DNA from: Calditrichia bacterium
Lineage (GTDB): Bacteria > Calditrichota > Calditrichia > RBG-13-44-9 > J075
Length of the DNA stretch: 64,000 nt
NCBI GenBank assembly: GCA_028284905.1
Contig: JANQQU010000029.1
Coordinates: 62,001-126,000, forward strand
Reading direction: 5' to 3'
The notes beneath the pieces were generated by a model. It saw only the letters and a program-made list of their open reading frames with translations, did no database searches and was not told the DNA's origin. The position numbers and the translations under genes were made by a program. Shown one piece after another: positions 36,229 to 46,756 of the stretch. Every line of letters starts with the position of its first letter. The stretch's first letter is position 1.

Positions 36229-37062
36229 TTATCGCCGGAAAGAAATGCCAATCCCTCCGCCGGGATACCAGTGATCTTTCGGCTTTTCCTGAAAGTAGAT
36301 GAACTGTCGGTTGGTCTGTATTGAGAATTGAAAGAGTTTATCGGTGCAATGGGAATTGTCCCCGAGAATAACTGCTTTTTCTGACAGCTTATCCGCAATT
36401 GTCAGATACTCCTTCGCCTCATAGCTTGCCGAATGGTCACTGTCATTAATAAACAGATCTATCTGATCGGTAAATTGCTCGAGAGAAGTTATAGAATCTC
36501 CATAAAGAATCTCCCCGAAGTTCTCATAATCCCCGCTCAGTAGATAGCCGGCTTCCGGATTGATATCGGTGCCATAATATTTCCCCGGCTGGCCTTCCTT
36601 CGCATTTTGCCTTAAAGCCGCTGTTAGCAGGCAAGCGCCCAAACCTTTATCCACACCAGTCTCGATGATGACTTTCGGTTTTAGCACTCGCGCCAATGCA
36701 TACCAGCCCACCCGCCGTCCGAAGCGCACTTCCCGGTCTGCCATGAAACGCCACTCGCTCCCGGCTGTAGCATCCTGAATATGCTTTCGCAGTTCTGTGT
36801 CGTTTTCTATCTCGTCGATATAATCCATAATTACAGAAATTTTTCCGTCAGTAATATCGGCAATCAGGGCAGCCAGGTACTGTTTGTTATCGTCTGTCAG
36901 ATCGTAAGTAAAATTGGTGGTTTCCCGGGAGGAGAAAAGCCATGTAAAGAGGTTGGCAAACGGTTTTAGAAAATAGCTTAAGCCGATTTTTGCCCGATGC
37001 AGCATAAGCAGCATGCGCCCCAACAGCGGTGTTTTGATTATCATGCGTTTGTATTTATTCAA
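36229..37062 (-). CDS. SAM-dependent methyltransferase (Methyltransf_24-like)
   Basis: The frame starts with TTG, which has GAGGG 7 bases upstream; an ATG six codons later lacks one. The product has 277 residues. An amphipathic N-terminal region (about 10-45) may touch the membrane. The methyltransferase core is IIETGVDKGLGACLLTAAL (motif I) and LYGDSITSLEQF, then LFINDSDHSASYEAKEY, which resembles class I enzymes that modify small molecules or glycans. The substrate is unknown. It follows the esterase-TPR gene by 27 bases. Confidence 0.77.
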   Translation of the reverse strand: MNKYKRMIIKTPLLGRMLLMLHRAKIGLSYFLKPFANLFTWLFSSRETTNFTYDLTDDNKQYLAALIADITDGKISVIMDYIDEIENDTELRKHIQDATAGSEWRFMADREVRFGRRVGWYALARVLKPKVIIETGVDKGLGACLLTAALRQNAKEGQPGKYYGTDINPEAGYLLSGDYENFGEILYGDSITSLEQFTDQIDLFINDSDHSASYEAKEYLTIADKLSEKAVILGDNSHCTDKLFQFSIQTNRQFIYFQEKPKDHWYPGGGIGISFRR

Positions 37063-37089
37063 TTATATTCCCTCGCTCCTGATATGATC

Positions 37090-38205
37090 TTATTTGCTTT
37101 CCATCTGCATCAGCAAGGTCTCGTATTTTAGCCGATTAACAGCGTTGTTCCCGGATTTTTCTTTCGCAAGTTTATAATATTGAATCGCCATCTCTTTTTG
37201 ACCTGAATATTGATAAACTTCTCCCAGTGATCCTGGTAATTCTGAAGACGCCGGATGCAACTGAATGCCGAAGGTAAGCAACTTGATCGCCTCTTCCGGT
37301 AGGGATGCCTGAAAGAGCTTACCGGCAGATTCGTTTATAGCGCCAACAGGCATTTTAACCGCGAAACTATAATGCTTCTTCAATCCTTCATAATAGGCAA
37401 TGCACTCATCCGCTCCTTTAACAGCAATGGAATCCGGGATATAAAAATCTTTAAAGATAAACTGCAAACCATCGTACAACCCCTGCGCCATTACACCGAC
37501 GTGACTGGTATTTTTCTCGATAGAAAACTGCCAACGCAACCCTTTCGGTTTTAGATCCCGGATAAGCGCTTCGTATTTTTCCAGGGCAGCGACACGTGGC
37601 CCTTCTCCTTCAGTGGCAGCATACAAATATGTATTGGCGTAATTCTGCGCTGGTATATTTTCGGCCATGAAAGCAGCAGTCTTCGGACCAATGCCGGTAC
37701 CGGTTTCAATATATCCATCGAAAAGCTGCGGGTTGATCGCTAACAGATAACTACAAATACCGGCACTGGACGACCATCCGGAGAGCAGCCTAAAGTCGTT
37801 GGATCGATAGTTTTTATTGATATAAGGAACGACTTCACTTTCGAGGAACTTGATAAAATCGAGGTATCCACCATCCGGCGCGAAGTTTACGTACATGTCT
37901 CTGCCCCGATCAGTATTCGCAATGCCGACAACGATTAAATTGGGCAAATAGCCAAATGCATTGGAGAGAAAATCTGCCGCGCCCGCCGCAAAGCTGAACG
38001 CATACTCGCCATCCAGGACGTAAAGCACCGGGTAAGTGCCTCCACTACTTTCATAATCCGCCGGCGTGGCGACAAAAATCGCCCGCGACTCTCCAAGCGT
38101 TTCGGATTCAATGACATGCATTTTGGCCTCAGGGGCAATTTGGGAAATGGCTGGTGTAAATAACAGGAATAAAAACAGGGCTACTTTCAGGAATAAAACT
38201 CTCAT
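37090..38205 (-). CDS. Exported esterase-D-type hydrolase with C-terminal TPR region
   Basis: The 371-residue protein has a signal peptide (1-22), then the putative esterase fold (PF00756): FVATPADY, VLYVLDGEYAF, LIVVGIANTDRGRDM and the elbow SGWSSSAG. The catalytic His is probably in NTSHVGVMAQ. From about residue 290 two TPR-like helix pairs follow (EEAIKLLTFGIQLHP, MAIQYYKLAKEKSG). Its organisation matches another protein at 49.8-51 kb, so the two are paralogues. It precedes a methyltransferase gene. Confidence 0.84.
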   Translation of the reverse strand: MRVLFLKVALFLFLLFTPAISQIAPEAKMHVIESETLGESRAIFVATPADYESSGGTYPVLYVLDGEYAFSFAAGAADFLSNAFGYLPNLIVVGIANTDRGRDMYVNFAPDGGYLDFIKFLESEVVPYINKNYRSNDFRLLSGWSSSAGICSYLLAINPQLFDGYIETGTGIGPKTAAFMAENIPAQNYANTYLYAATEGEGPRVAALEKYEALIRDLKPKGLRWQFSIEKNTSHVGVMAQGLYDGLQFIFKDFYIPDSIAVKGADECIAYYEGLKKHYSFAVKMPVGAINESAGKLFQASLPEEAIKLLTFGIQLHPASSELPGSLGEVYQYSGQKEMAIQYYKLAKEKSGNNAVNRLKYETLLMQMESK

Positions 38206-38269
38206 CTCAAAATCACTTTTCCAGTTTAAGCTTCAGTATTTTTTCTCTTTAAATAAATTAATCATCGAA

Positions 38270-39358
38270 TTAATCAGTTTCGTGAGGGACGTATTCCCAG
38301 GTTTTTTTTGCAGCACTTCTCCGCGCTGCTGCGATCGCCTTTTGCGCCAGGAGACCATCATGAAATGTCGCGGCATGGCCCGGGAGATTTTCCGGATCGC
38401 TGAACATCTTTTTTATTTCCCGGCCCAAATGATAAGTGCCATATGCAAAAGCACTTTGCTCCTCGGAAGGTATCACGTCTTTGGCGCCATCCGCAATATC
38501 GAATGCCACTCGGTTGCCATCTTTCTCCAGATGCCAGAGGGTCTCGTTGCTATCCAGCAACAAACTGCTCTTTTCTCCATGAATAACTGTGCGCAATCCC
38601 TCGCTGGCAACCTCCGGATGAACAGCGCTGATCCTCAAGGTTCCCTGCGCGCCATTTTGGAATTGTAAAAGCAGATTGGCCTGGTCGTCCCCGCTGACGG
38701 TCCTATGATCCCGGGAATTAGCAACCGGCCGGGAGCGATGCAGCGTTGTAAATTGCGCAGTCAGTTTTTCTATCGGTCCGGCAAACCAGCGGGCTTGATC
38801 GAGCAAATGGCCACCGACCAGATTGAGCACGCCACCACCGCTTTCCAGGTCATTTTCCCAATGCCAGGGATTGCTGCCATCGAGGTTCCAGCCAAAATTA
38901 TAGCTTAAATGAAGGGAGGTAATTTCGCCGAGTGCTTGCGCGTTCAGGAGCTCGACTATTTTTTGGCGTTGCGGGGTATATCTTAATTCATAGTCGATTA
39001 AAGCCAGTTGGTTGGGATATTTTTTTGCTGTTGCCAGCATGCTTTCTGCCTCGACCACGGTCAGCGTTGGCGCCTCGCAAAGGACGTGCTTGCCGGCCTG
39101 CAATGCAGCGATGGCAATTTCGCTGTGCAGCCAGGTCGGCGTTACGATGCTTACCAGGTCGATGTTTTCCGAGGCAATCAACGCTTGCCAGTCTTCATGA
39201 ACTTCCGGAATATCATGCTGGCGGGCAATGCGCCGGGCATTTTCGATTTTGCCGGAGCAAATTCCCTGTGCGCTTAACCCGGCATTTTTGAATGCGGCAA
39301 TTTGTACCCGCCCGGGCCATCCGCTACCAATAAACCCAACCCTGATTTTTGAATCCAA
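38270..39358 (-). CDS. Gfo/Idh/MocA-family oxidoreductase
   Basis: The 362-residue protein begins with a TTG start that has AAAGGGG 5 bases upstream. Its N-terminal Rossmann loop is GFIGSGWPG, and the second domain carries GGGVLNLVGGHLLDQARW as in sugar dehydrogenases of this family. At the usual EKP site it reads CEAPTL, so the conserved lysine is missing, which weakens a simple sugar-oxidation role. There is no signal peptide. No neighbour shows the substrate. Confidence 0.84.
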   Translation of the reverse strand: MDSKIRVGFIGSGWPGRVQIAAFKNAGLSAQGICSGKIENARRIARQHDIPEVHEDWQALIASENIDLVSIVTPTWLHSEIAIAALQAGKHVLCEAPTLTVVEAESMLATAKKYPNQLALIDYELRYTPQRQKIVELLNAQALGEITSLHLSYNFGWNLDGSNPWHWENDLESGGGVLNLVGGHLLDQARWFAGPIEKLTAQFTTLHRSRPVANSRDHRTVSGDDQANLLLQFQNGAQGTLRISAVHPEVASEGLRTVIHGEKSSLLLDSNETLWHLEKDGNRVAFDIADGAKDVIPSEEQSAFAYGTYHLGREIKKMFSDPENLPGHAATFHDGLLAQKAIAAARRSAAKKTWEYVPHETD

Positions 39359-39498
39359 AACTGCCCCTTTCGTCAGGAATCCTCGTGAACCAATCTTAAG
39401 CCGAGATAAAAAACATATGTAATGTTATAAATGCTGTTGTATGCTATTATCGCCCCAAAAGTCTTTGGTTTTTATATATAAGTTTATGAACAACAAAA

Positions 39499-39684
39499 CA
39501 TGTCGCCCCTACGGGGCTTAACCAACATTTCGATCCCATTTAGCTATAAAGATGTCGTCCCTATAGGACTTGTTTTGTATAACCCCTTGATAAAATCATA
39601 TCTGACGCCCCGTAGGGGTGGAATATTTATAGCTAATAAAATCCGTAAACATCCAGAAGCCCTGTAGGGGCGACATATTTATAT
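39499..39684. repeat. Array of four GTCGCCCCTACGGGGC-type palindromic repeats (array B)
   Basis: Four palindromes are centred near 39510, 39562, 39612 and 39664, 50-52 bases apart. The first is the perfect GTCGCCCCTACGGGGC. Copies 1-2 face one way and copies 3-4 the other, each outer or inner pair being complementary, with ATATTTATA flanks. Order, spacing and orientation match array A at 10.8-11.0 kb. The surrounding gap from 39359 to 39781 contains no gene. Confidence 0.8.
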
Positions 39685-39781
39685 AAGCTCAGATTGGATA
39701 TAAAGATGTGTATAAACAATCCCCTTTACAATGGTGACGGCCCAAATAGCATTTTATGTTTAACACTACCGAACATATTAC

Positions 39782-41305
39782 TCAACGATCGCCCAATTGT
39801 TCGAACTTAAATTTTTCATTTTCCGCGGGCTGATGTTCGCGAATCATAATTTGCTCAATTTCCTGAACGATCTCCGGAAATTGCGCTGCAAGATCATTGG
39901 ACTCCAGCGAATCCACGGATAGATCATACAGTTCAACTTTCATATTGCCCTCAAAGATATTCTTGCGAATCCCTTTCCAGTTTCCCATTCGCACCGCCTG
40001 CTGCCCCTTGTAGCTGGGGAATTCCCAGTAAAGAAATTCATGCTGTTCCTGCGTGTCTTCGCCCAGCAGCGTTGGCTTAAAACTGATGCCGTCGATACCT
40101 TCCGGTGGCGCTATCCCGGCGATCTCACTTAAGGTTGGCATCCAGTCATAAAAAACGGAAATATGATTGGATACCGAGCCGGATTCAATATGTCCCGGCC
40201 AGCTGGCGATCAGCGGTACCCGAATGCCCCCTTCGTGGGTAAATCCTTTTGTGCGGCCATAGTCATTGGAAAACGGACGGGCGCTGTTAAAATAATCTGC
40301 ATCGACGCCCCCCAAATAGGTCGGGCCATTATCGCTGGTAAAAATAATCAGGGTATTTTTGTAAATGCCTTCCGCCTTCAAGGTAGCGATCAATTCGCCA
40401 AGCTGGTCATCGATATAACTGATCATTCCGGCATAAGCAGCATTGGGATAGCGATGGGGGAAATACCCGCGGTCCCCGATATATGGTGCTTCCTCGCCGA
40501 AGATTTTTCGATACCGCTCAACATAAGGGCGAGGCACCTGCAACGGTAAATGGGGTAACGGAGAAGCGTAATACATAAAGAAAGGTTTCTCTTTATGGTC
40601 TCTGATGAACGCCAGTGCCTTTTCCTGCATTTTTTCCGGGGCAAAATCCTGCTGCTCGTACTTCGCATAGCTCTCCTCCGCATTTGGATCAGCTCCTTCA
40701 TCGAACTTTGTTCCCGGTGGCACCAGCGCATTGTTTAACAAATCTTTTTCCGTATTTTCCCAGAGGTGCACGGGATACAAATTATGGGCCTGCCGCTGGC
40801 AATTATAGCCGTAGAAATAATCGAAACCTTGTTTGGTAGGAATACCTTCAGAGAGCGGCCCACCTAATCCCCATTTGCCGATAATCGCGGTTTTATAACC
40901 GGCTTTTTGCAGCTGTCTTCCTAAGGTAAGCGTATTGGCGGGAATTGGGCGCTGCCCCTCCAGACTGGGATCTGCGACCGCTTTTGCATAGTTCCAAACT
41001 TCTCCGCGCTCCCTCCACTCATCATTACCGCGAATGTATGCGTGCCCGCTGTGATATCCGGTTAAAAGAATGTAGCGAGCGGGGGCGCAAACCGGGGCGC
41101 CGGAATAGTGCCGGGTAAAACGCATGCCAGCATTGGCCAGCGCGTCCAAATGTGGAGTTTGGATTTTCTCCTGGCCGTAAGTGCCTAATTCGCCATATCC
41201 CAAATCGTCCGCCAGAAAGAAAATGATGTTCGGTGGCGATTTTTCTTCTGTATTGCAACCTGCAGCTAAAAACACAATAACAACGATTAACAGTAGCACT
41301 TTCAT
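39782..41305 (-). CDS. Type I sulfatase lipoprotein
   Basis: The start was placed at ATG with AGGAAAGGAG before it; a longer frame lacks a ribosome site. The signal ends in the lipobox LAAGC. The formylglycine motif is CAPAR in PVCAPARYILLTG, so activation needs a Cys-type formylglycine-generating enzyme. Metal-binding DDLGYGELG and the central TSDNGP block are present. The protein has 507 residues, normal for arylsulfatases acting on sulfated polysaccharides or steroids. It could work with the fucosidase on sulfated fucans, but no cluster supports this. Confidence 0.91.
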   Translation of the reverse strand: MKVLLLIVVIVFLAAGCNTEEKSPPNIIFFLADDLGYGELGTYGQEKIQTPHLDALANAGMRFTRHYSGAPVCAPARYILLTGYHSGHAYIRGNDEWRERGEVWNYAKAVADPSLEGQRPIPANTLTLGRQLQKAGYKTAIIGKWGLGGPLSEGIPTKQGFDYFYGYNCQRQAHNLYPVHLWENTEKDLLNNALVPPGTKFDEGADPNAEESYAKYEQQDFAPEKMQEKALAFIRDHKEKPFFMYYASPLPHLPLQVPRPYVERYRKIFGEEAPYIGDRGYFPHRYPNAAYAGMISYIDDQLGELIATLKAEGIYKNTLIIFTSDNGPTYLGGVDADYFNSARPFSNDYGRTKGFTHEGGIRVPLIASWPGHIESGSVSNHISVFYDWMPTLSEIAGIAPPEGIDGISFKPTLLGEDTQEQHEFLYWEFPSYKGQQAVRMGNWKGIRKNIFEGNMKVELYDLSVDSLESNDLAAQFPEIVQEIEQIMIREHQPAENEKFKFEQLGDR

Positions 41306-41486
41306 AGCACTCCTTTCCTGATAAATGAGCAAACAGGGATATCTCAGCAAAACAGTTTGATGAAGGATGAAAATAATTACAAGCTACGAGCAGTTTAAGA
41401 ACAGATTTGAATATCTGCAAATCCGGGGCTTTTTCCCGGAATAAGGTTAAAAAAGGTAGTATAAACATGTAATGCTAATTTTTTAG

Positions 41487-41576
41487 CTGTCATCGCGAGG
41501 CGCTTTTTGCCGAAGCGATCCCTTCGTTGCTTGCACCCTAGAGATTGCTTCGGCAAAAAGCGCCTCGCAATGACAG
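41487..41576. repeat. 34-base inverted repeat, TGTCATTGCGAG type
   Basis: Two 34-base arms (41487-41520 and 41543-41576) pair with only two mismatches around a 22-base loop. Each begins CTGTCATCGCGAGGCGC or its variant and continues through TTTTTGCCGAAGC. The motif TGTCATTGCGAG with GAAGCAATC is a known kind of dispersed repeat in many bacterial genomes. A second copy, less perfect, lies at 46.57 kb. It looks like a small non-autonomous element. Confidence 0.8.
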
Positions 41577-41613
41577 AAGCTAATTGCATTACTTCTTCAA
41601 CACAACCAAAAAG

Positions 41614-41659
41614 AAAGCTCCGACGGCAGCGTATAATACGCCGTTCGCCGGAGCTTTTT
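41614..41659 (-). terminator. Factor-independent terminator downstream of katG
   Basis: The stem AAAGCTCCG with the inner ACGGC pairs to GCCGT and CCGGAGCTTT and is bounded by A and T runs on both sides, so it can act in both directions. On the minus strand it lies about 35 bases after the katG stop. It also separates katG from the sulfatase gene region. Confidence 0.68.
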
Positions 41660-41694
41660 CAGATTGAATCTAGCTTAGAAATTGCCGGAGCTTT

Positions 41695-43902
<2,208 letters not shown>

Positions 43903-43961
43903 TCATATAAACTGTTTCCGGAATCGTAAATATTTCATTGCCTGTCCGGGCAAATTTTTGT

Positions 43962-43990
43962 TAAAAAAGCAACCGGCAGAACAGGTTGCT
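43962..43990 (-). terminator. Hairpin with U-run at the 5' end of the katG leader
   Basis: On the minus strand AGCAACC pairs with GGTTGCT over a 9-base loop and is followed by TTTTTT. It lies between the predicted promoter and the katG gene, 87-115 bases before its ATG. It could stop transcription early as an attenuator, or protect the mRNA 5' end. No upstream gene needs it, as the O-methyltransferase gene has its own terminator. Confidence 0.5.
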
Positions 43991-43997
43991 CCGATGA

Positions 43998-44026
43998 ATT
44001 ATAATCACCAAAATGAGGTTGTGCAA
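43998..44026 (-). promoter_or_regulatory. Sigma-70-type promoter for katG
   Basis: On the minus strand TTGCAC and TATAAT are separated by exactly 17 bases. The start of transcription would fall near 43991, at or just before the leader hairpin. Upstream, on the same strand, two more hairpins are present: CCCGGCA/TGCCGGG (44095-44122) and CGAGATGTCTCG (44153-44164). No OxyR or PerR site was recognised. Confidence 0.55.
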
Positions 44027-44267
44027 GGAGTGAGAATTAATCTCCGATGTTCTCAAAACAGACTGTCGATCCTCACTGTTAGAAGCGGTTAAATCCCGGC
44101 ATTTTATAGCGATATTGCCGGGCTAATCTATGCCCGAAGAAATAAAACGGCGAGATGTCTCGGCTATAGTCTCTCTTCTATCATCGCAGTATCCTTTATA
44201 CAGTTATAGCATATTCCGGACTCAAGACCTCCGCAAAGATTACCGAAACTCTCCTGTATATTAAATG

Positions 44268-44314
44268 CAAAAAGCCATCACCCATTCTAACTATAACAGG
44301 CGATGGCTTTTTTA
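44268..44314. terminator. Bidirectional terminator downstream of the O-methyltransferase gene
   Basis: AAAAAGCCATCACC and GGCGATGGCTTTTTT form a stem of about 12 base pairs, with A and T runs on opposite sides. On the minus strand it lies about 60 bases past the stop of the O-methyltransferase gene. It isolates the katG leader region from that gene. Confidence 0.7.
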
Positions 44315-44375
44315 ATAATACTTACTGGGGACTTCTGTGAATGCTTGTGATCCGGGAAATAGATATTTTCAGGCG

Positions 44376-45284
44376 TTAATCTCCGAGATATTCAGATGCC
44401 AACACAATATCAGGAATCACCGACTGGTATTCGACAGTGGATTTATGTTCGGTTGACTGCCAGTGTTTTCCTTCCTGCGCTTTCATGTATCCATGATACT
44501 CCGGCGCACCGGGAAACTTGATATTATCTGCAACGACAACACTTCCCTTACGCAACCAACCTTTCTCGAGAATCAGTTGCAGGTCGGAGAGGTACACTTC
44601 CTTGTCATGATCAACAAAAACGAAATCCAGTGAACCGGCGGAGAAACCACATTCTTTTTCCAGAAAGCTGACGGTTTTTCCACCATCGCCAAGTGTGCCG
44701 ACGATGACTTCTATCTGTTCACTTAATCCGGCATGGTCGATAATTTTCCGGGCGAGTTTTGCATTTGCTTCGCTAAATTCCAGGGAGTAAATACGGCCGC
44801 CTTCCGGAAGCTGCCGGGCCATTCGCAGGGCGCTGTATCCGACGTAAGTGCCAAGCTCCAGCACAACCTTTGGCTGCGCTTGCTGCAGGGTATTATCGAG
44901 GATTGCCCCTTTTCGATCACCGACATTGATCAGCAAACTTTCTTTATAGCCGAAATCATCAATTGCCCGGATAACATCATCCACATCGCCTCGCCGGGCA
45001 TTCGTCAACACTTTTTCAGCCACCCGGTCCTCGCGCCCATCACCGACCTGCCATTCTTTCAGGAGCGTTTTCATACCAAACATTAATCGCAAAAATGACC
45101 AACGGAAAAAGGGAATCGGTTTGCCAAGAAGTTCATTACCGGCGATGGACGTTGCGAAAAAAGCAACGGTCGCGAGTAGCCAATTGGGCAACGGCAGCCA
45201 TGCCGGATTCGGAACGGTGCCAGCAAGCAAACTAGTTGTTAATAAAAGAATCAGAACAGCAAGAGTTAAGGGAAACCAACGCAT
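44376..45284 (-). CDS. Catechol-O-methyltransferase-like protein with N-terminal membrane segment
   Basis: The ATG used has GGAGG 6 bases upstream; a TTG four codons earlier overlaps that site. The product has 302 residues. One or two hydrophobic helices lie at about 3-50. The COMT-like core follows: VVLELGTYVGYSALRMA (SAM loop), IYSLEFSEANAKLA, DFVFVDHDKEVY and VVVADNIKFPG, with the metal-binding Asp and Asn. It resembles vertebrate COMT in domain order, which also has a membrane anchor. The acceptor is unknown. Confidence 0.85.
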   Translation of the reverse strand: MRWFPLTLAVLILLLTTSLLAGTVPNPAWLPLPNWLLATVAFFATSIAGNELLGKPIPFFRWSFLRLMFGMKTLLKEWQVGDGREDRVAEKVLTNARRGDVDDVIRAIDDFGYKESLLINVGDRKGAILDNTLQQAQPKVVLELGTYVGYSALRMARQLPEGGRIYSLEFSEANAKLARKIIDHAGLSEQIEVIVGTLGDGGKTVSFLEKECGFSAGSLDFVFVDHDKEVYLSDLQLILEKGWLRKGSVVVADNIKFPGAPEYHGYMKAQEGKHWQSTEHKSTVEYQSVIPDIVLASEYLGD

Positions 45285-45694
45285 AAAATCCTCCAAACTA
45301 AACGGTTAATGAGTAATTACTTTCAAAGGACGAATAATTTTTTCCTTTGCCCTTCATCGCAATCTTTCGGCTTAGTGACCATAACAGATCGAGTGCCATG
45401 ATGAAGACAGGATAAAGTTATGAAGTACCACGGATTTCTGTTATAACTGATGGGCCAAAGATTTGCACAGATCGGACAAAAGTGATCAAACCGCTTCCTT
45501 TAAACACCGTCTGCAATACATTGGCAGTAGTAAATGAATCCGGATAGTTTCTTATCAGTCTCCTTGTGGAAAAGTTATGCGCCTGATATCAACATATAAA
45601 TTTCAGCGCCGGCCGGTTATCAATAACCCGGCAAGAATTATCAATAATCGCGCAAATGTTTGGATTTGGGAGGTTATTGGTAGAGATGAGAGAG

Positions 45695-45776
45695 GCAAAT
45701 GAGCAGATGAGCAAATGAGCAAATAAGCAATGGTAGAGTGCCTTACAAATTCCGAATTCAGCATTCCGCATTCCCC
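45695..45776. repeat. Tandem GCAAATGA octamers and an adjacent ATTCCG-rich repeat
   Basis: Four near-identical 8-base units, GCAAATGA, GCAGATGA, GCAAATGA and GCAAATAA, run from 45695 to about 45726. They are followed by ATTCCGAATTCAGCATTCCG from 45749, built of short variants of ATTCCG. Slightly left, TTATCAATAA occurs twice (45618 and 45639). The octamers are not a multiple of three. The rest of the gap 45285-45782 holds no gene; a 65-codon frame through the repeat was rejected. Confidence 0.6.
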
Positions 45777-45782
45777 AATGGG

Positions 45783-46382
45783 TCAACTTGAACTTGAATC
45801 AACCATCCGATACGGCCGATAGACATAATACTTCGGCCAGTCGTCCAGGCGGACATGCAGCCAGCTGACGCCTCCCCCGGCAGTACTTAACCAAACCGGT
45901 TTGGCGCTGACGCGCTTTAGCATTGCCGTCGCAACTGTTTGCCAGAGTTCCTGCCACTGCGCTTCCGGCGCTTCTCTGACAAATGCAGCCAAATGGCCAT
46001 AGGCAGAAACGGATGTTTTTTGACTTGGCACGACCATAATCGCATCGCGGCCAAGATTGGGGAAAACCAGGATATCTGCCTCCGGGGAAGCCTGAAAATG
46101 TTCGGCAAAAACTGCCGGCTCCGGTGCGCGTGCGAGATAGGGGCTATCGAGCACGACAAATTCAAATGGCTGCGAGAGCGAATCGCTCGTCACGCAAGGC
46201 GTTTCCCAGCGAATGGCAGTGAACGGGCAATCAGCCAGCAGCGTATTGAACATTGCCCGAAACGTTTGGTCATTTTGCCAGCCATGCAAAACATCGTTGA
46301 AAGTTGCTGCTTTTGCATTAAGCTCAATAAAAAATTTCAGCCCCTGCTTAGCAGGCAACTTTTCCTGGAGTGAACGCCACAT
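45783..46382 (-). CDS. Uncharacterised protein, DUF6940-like
   Basis: The 199-residue product is soluble and has GGAG 8 bases before the ATG. Its sequence pattern (NDVLHGWQNDQTFRAMFN, FTAIRWETPCVT, EFVVLDSPYLARAPEP, DILVFPNLGRDAIMVVP) recurs in a bacterial family that I recall as DUF6940; the name is from memory. The family has no known function. The C-terminus is WLHVRLDDWPKYYVYRPYR. It stands alone among repeats, with dispersed elements on both sides. Confidence 0.65.
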   Translation of the reverse strand: MWRSLQEKLPAKQGLKFFIELNAKAATFNDVLHGWQNDQTFRAMFNTLLADCPFTAIRWETPCVTSDSLSQPFEFVVLDSPYLARAPEPAVFAEHFQASPEADILVFPNLGRDAIMVVPSQKTSVSAYGHLAAFVREAPEAQWQELWQTVATAMLKRVSAKPVWLSTAGGGVSWLHVRLDDWPKYYVYRPYRMVDSSSS

Positions 46383-46568
46383 TAGTTTTTCTCCGCTATT
46401 CTTAGGGATGACACTTTTGCCGGCTAATCCGCCATCATTTTACAAAGATTCGCTCAATTTATCAAACCAGAGAACATATACTGGTGAGACGGAACTGTGA
46501 AGATTATGCCGGCAACTTATTCTTTCCACAATCGTCTGATGGAATGTAAAGGAGTAATGCTATTTGAT

Positions 46569-46659
46569 CTGTCATTGCGAGGAATGCAATGACGAAGCAA
46601 TCTCATGAAGTGCGTTGGCAAAGGAGATCGCGTCGTCGTTGCACTCCTTGCGATGACAG
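46569..46659. repeat. Second TGTCATTGCGAG-type inverted repeat
   Basis: CTGTCATTGCGAGGA and TCCTTGCGATGACAG close a hairpin-like element of 91 bases, with GACGAAGCAATCTC in the left arm. It is the same family as the one near 41.5 kb but with a more diverged interior. The gap from 46383 to 46756 has nothing else that could be supported. Confidence 0.72.
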
Positions 46660-46756
46660 TCAGAACCGTATTCAACATTATATGTTTAACACTCCATGAT
46701 TTTTTGATATCTTTATTCCACAAAACTGAAAGAAAAAATAATCCGGTAATGTTTCA

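Noticed and set aside
39499-39684. CRISPR array at the second 50-base-period site
   Set aside because: Same reasons as for the first array; only four diverged units.
45589-45786. 65-codon minus-strand gene with a hydrophobic stretch
   Set aside because: It is made of the tandem octamer and ATTCCG-type repeat; the frame is a by-product of the repeat.
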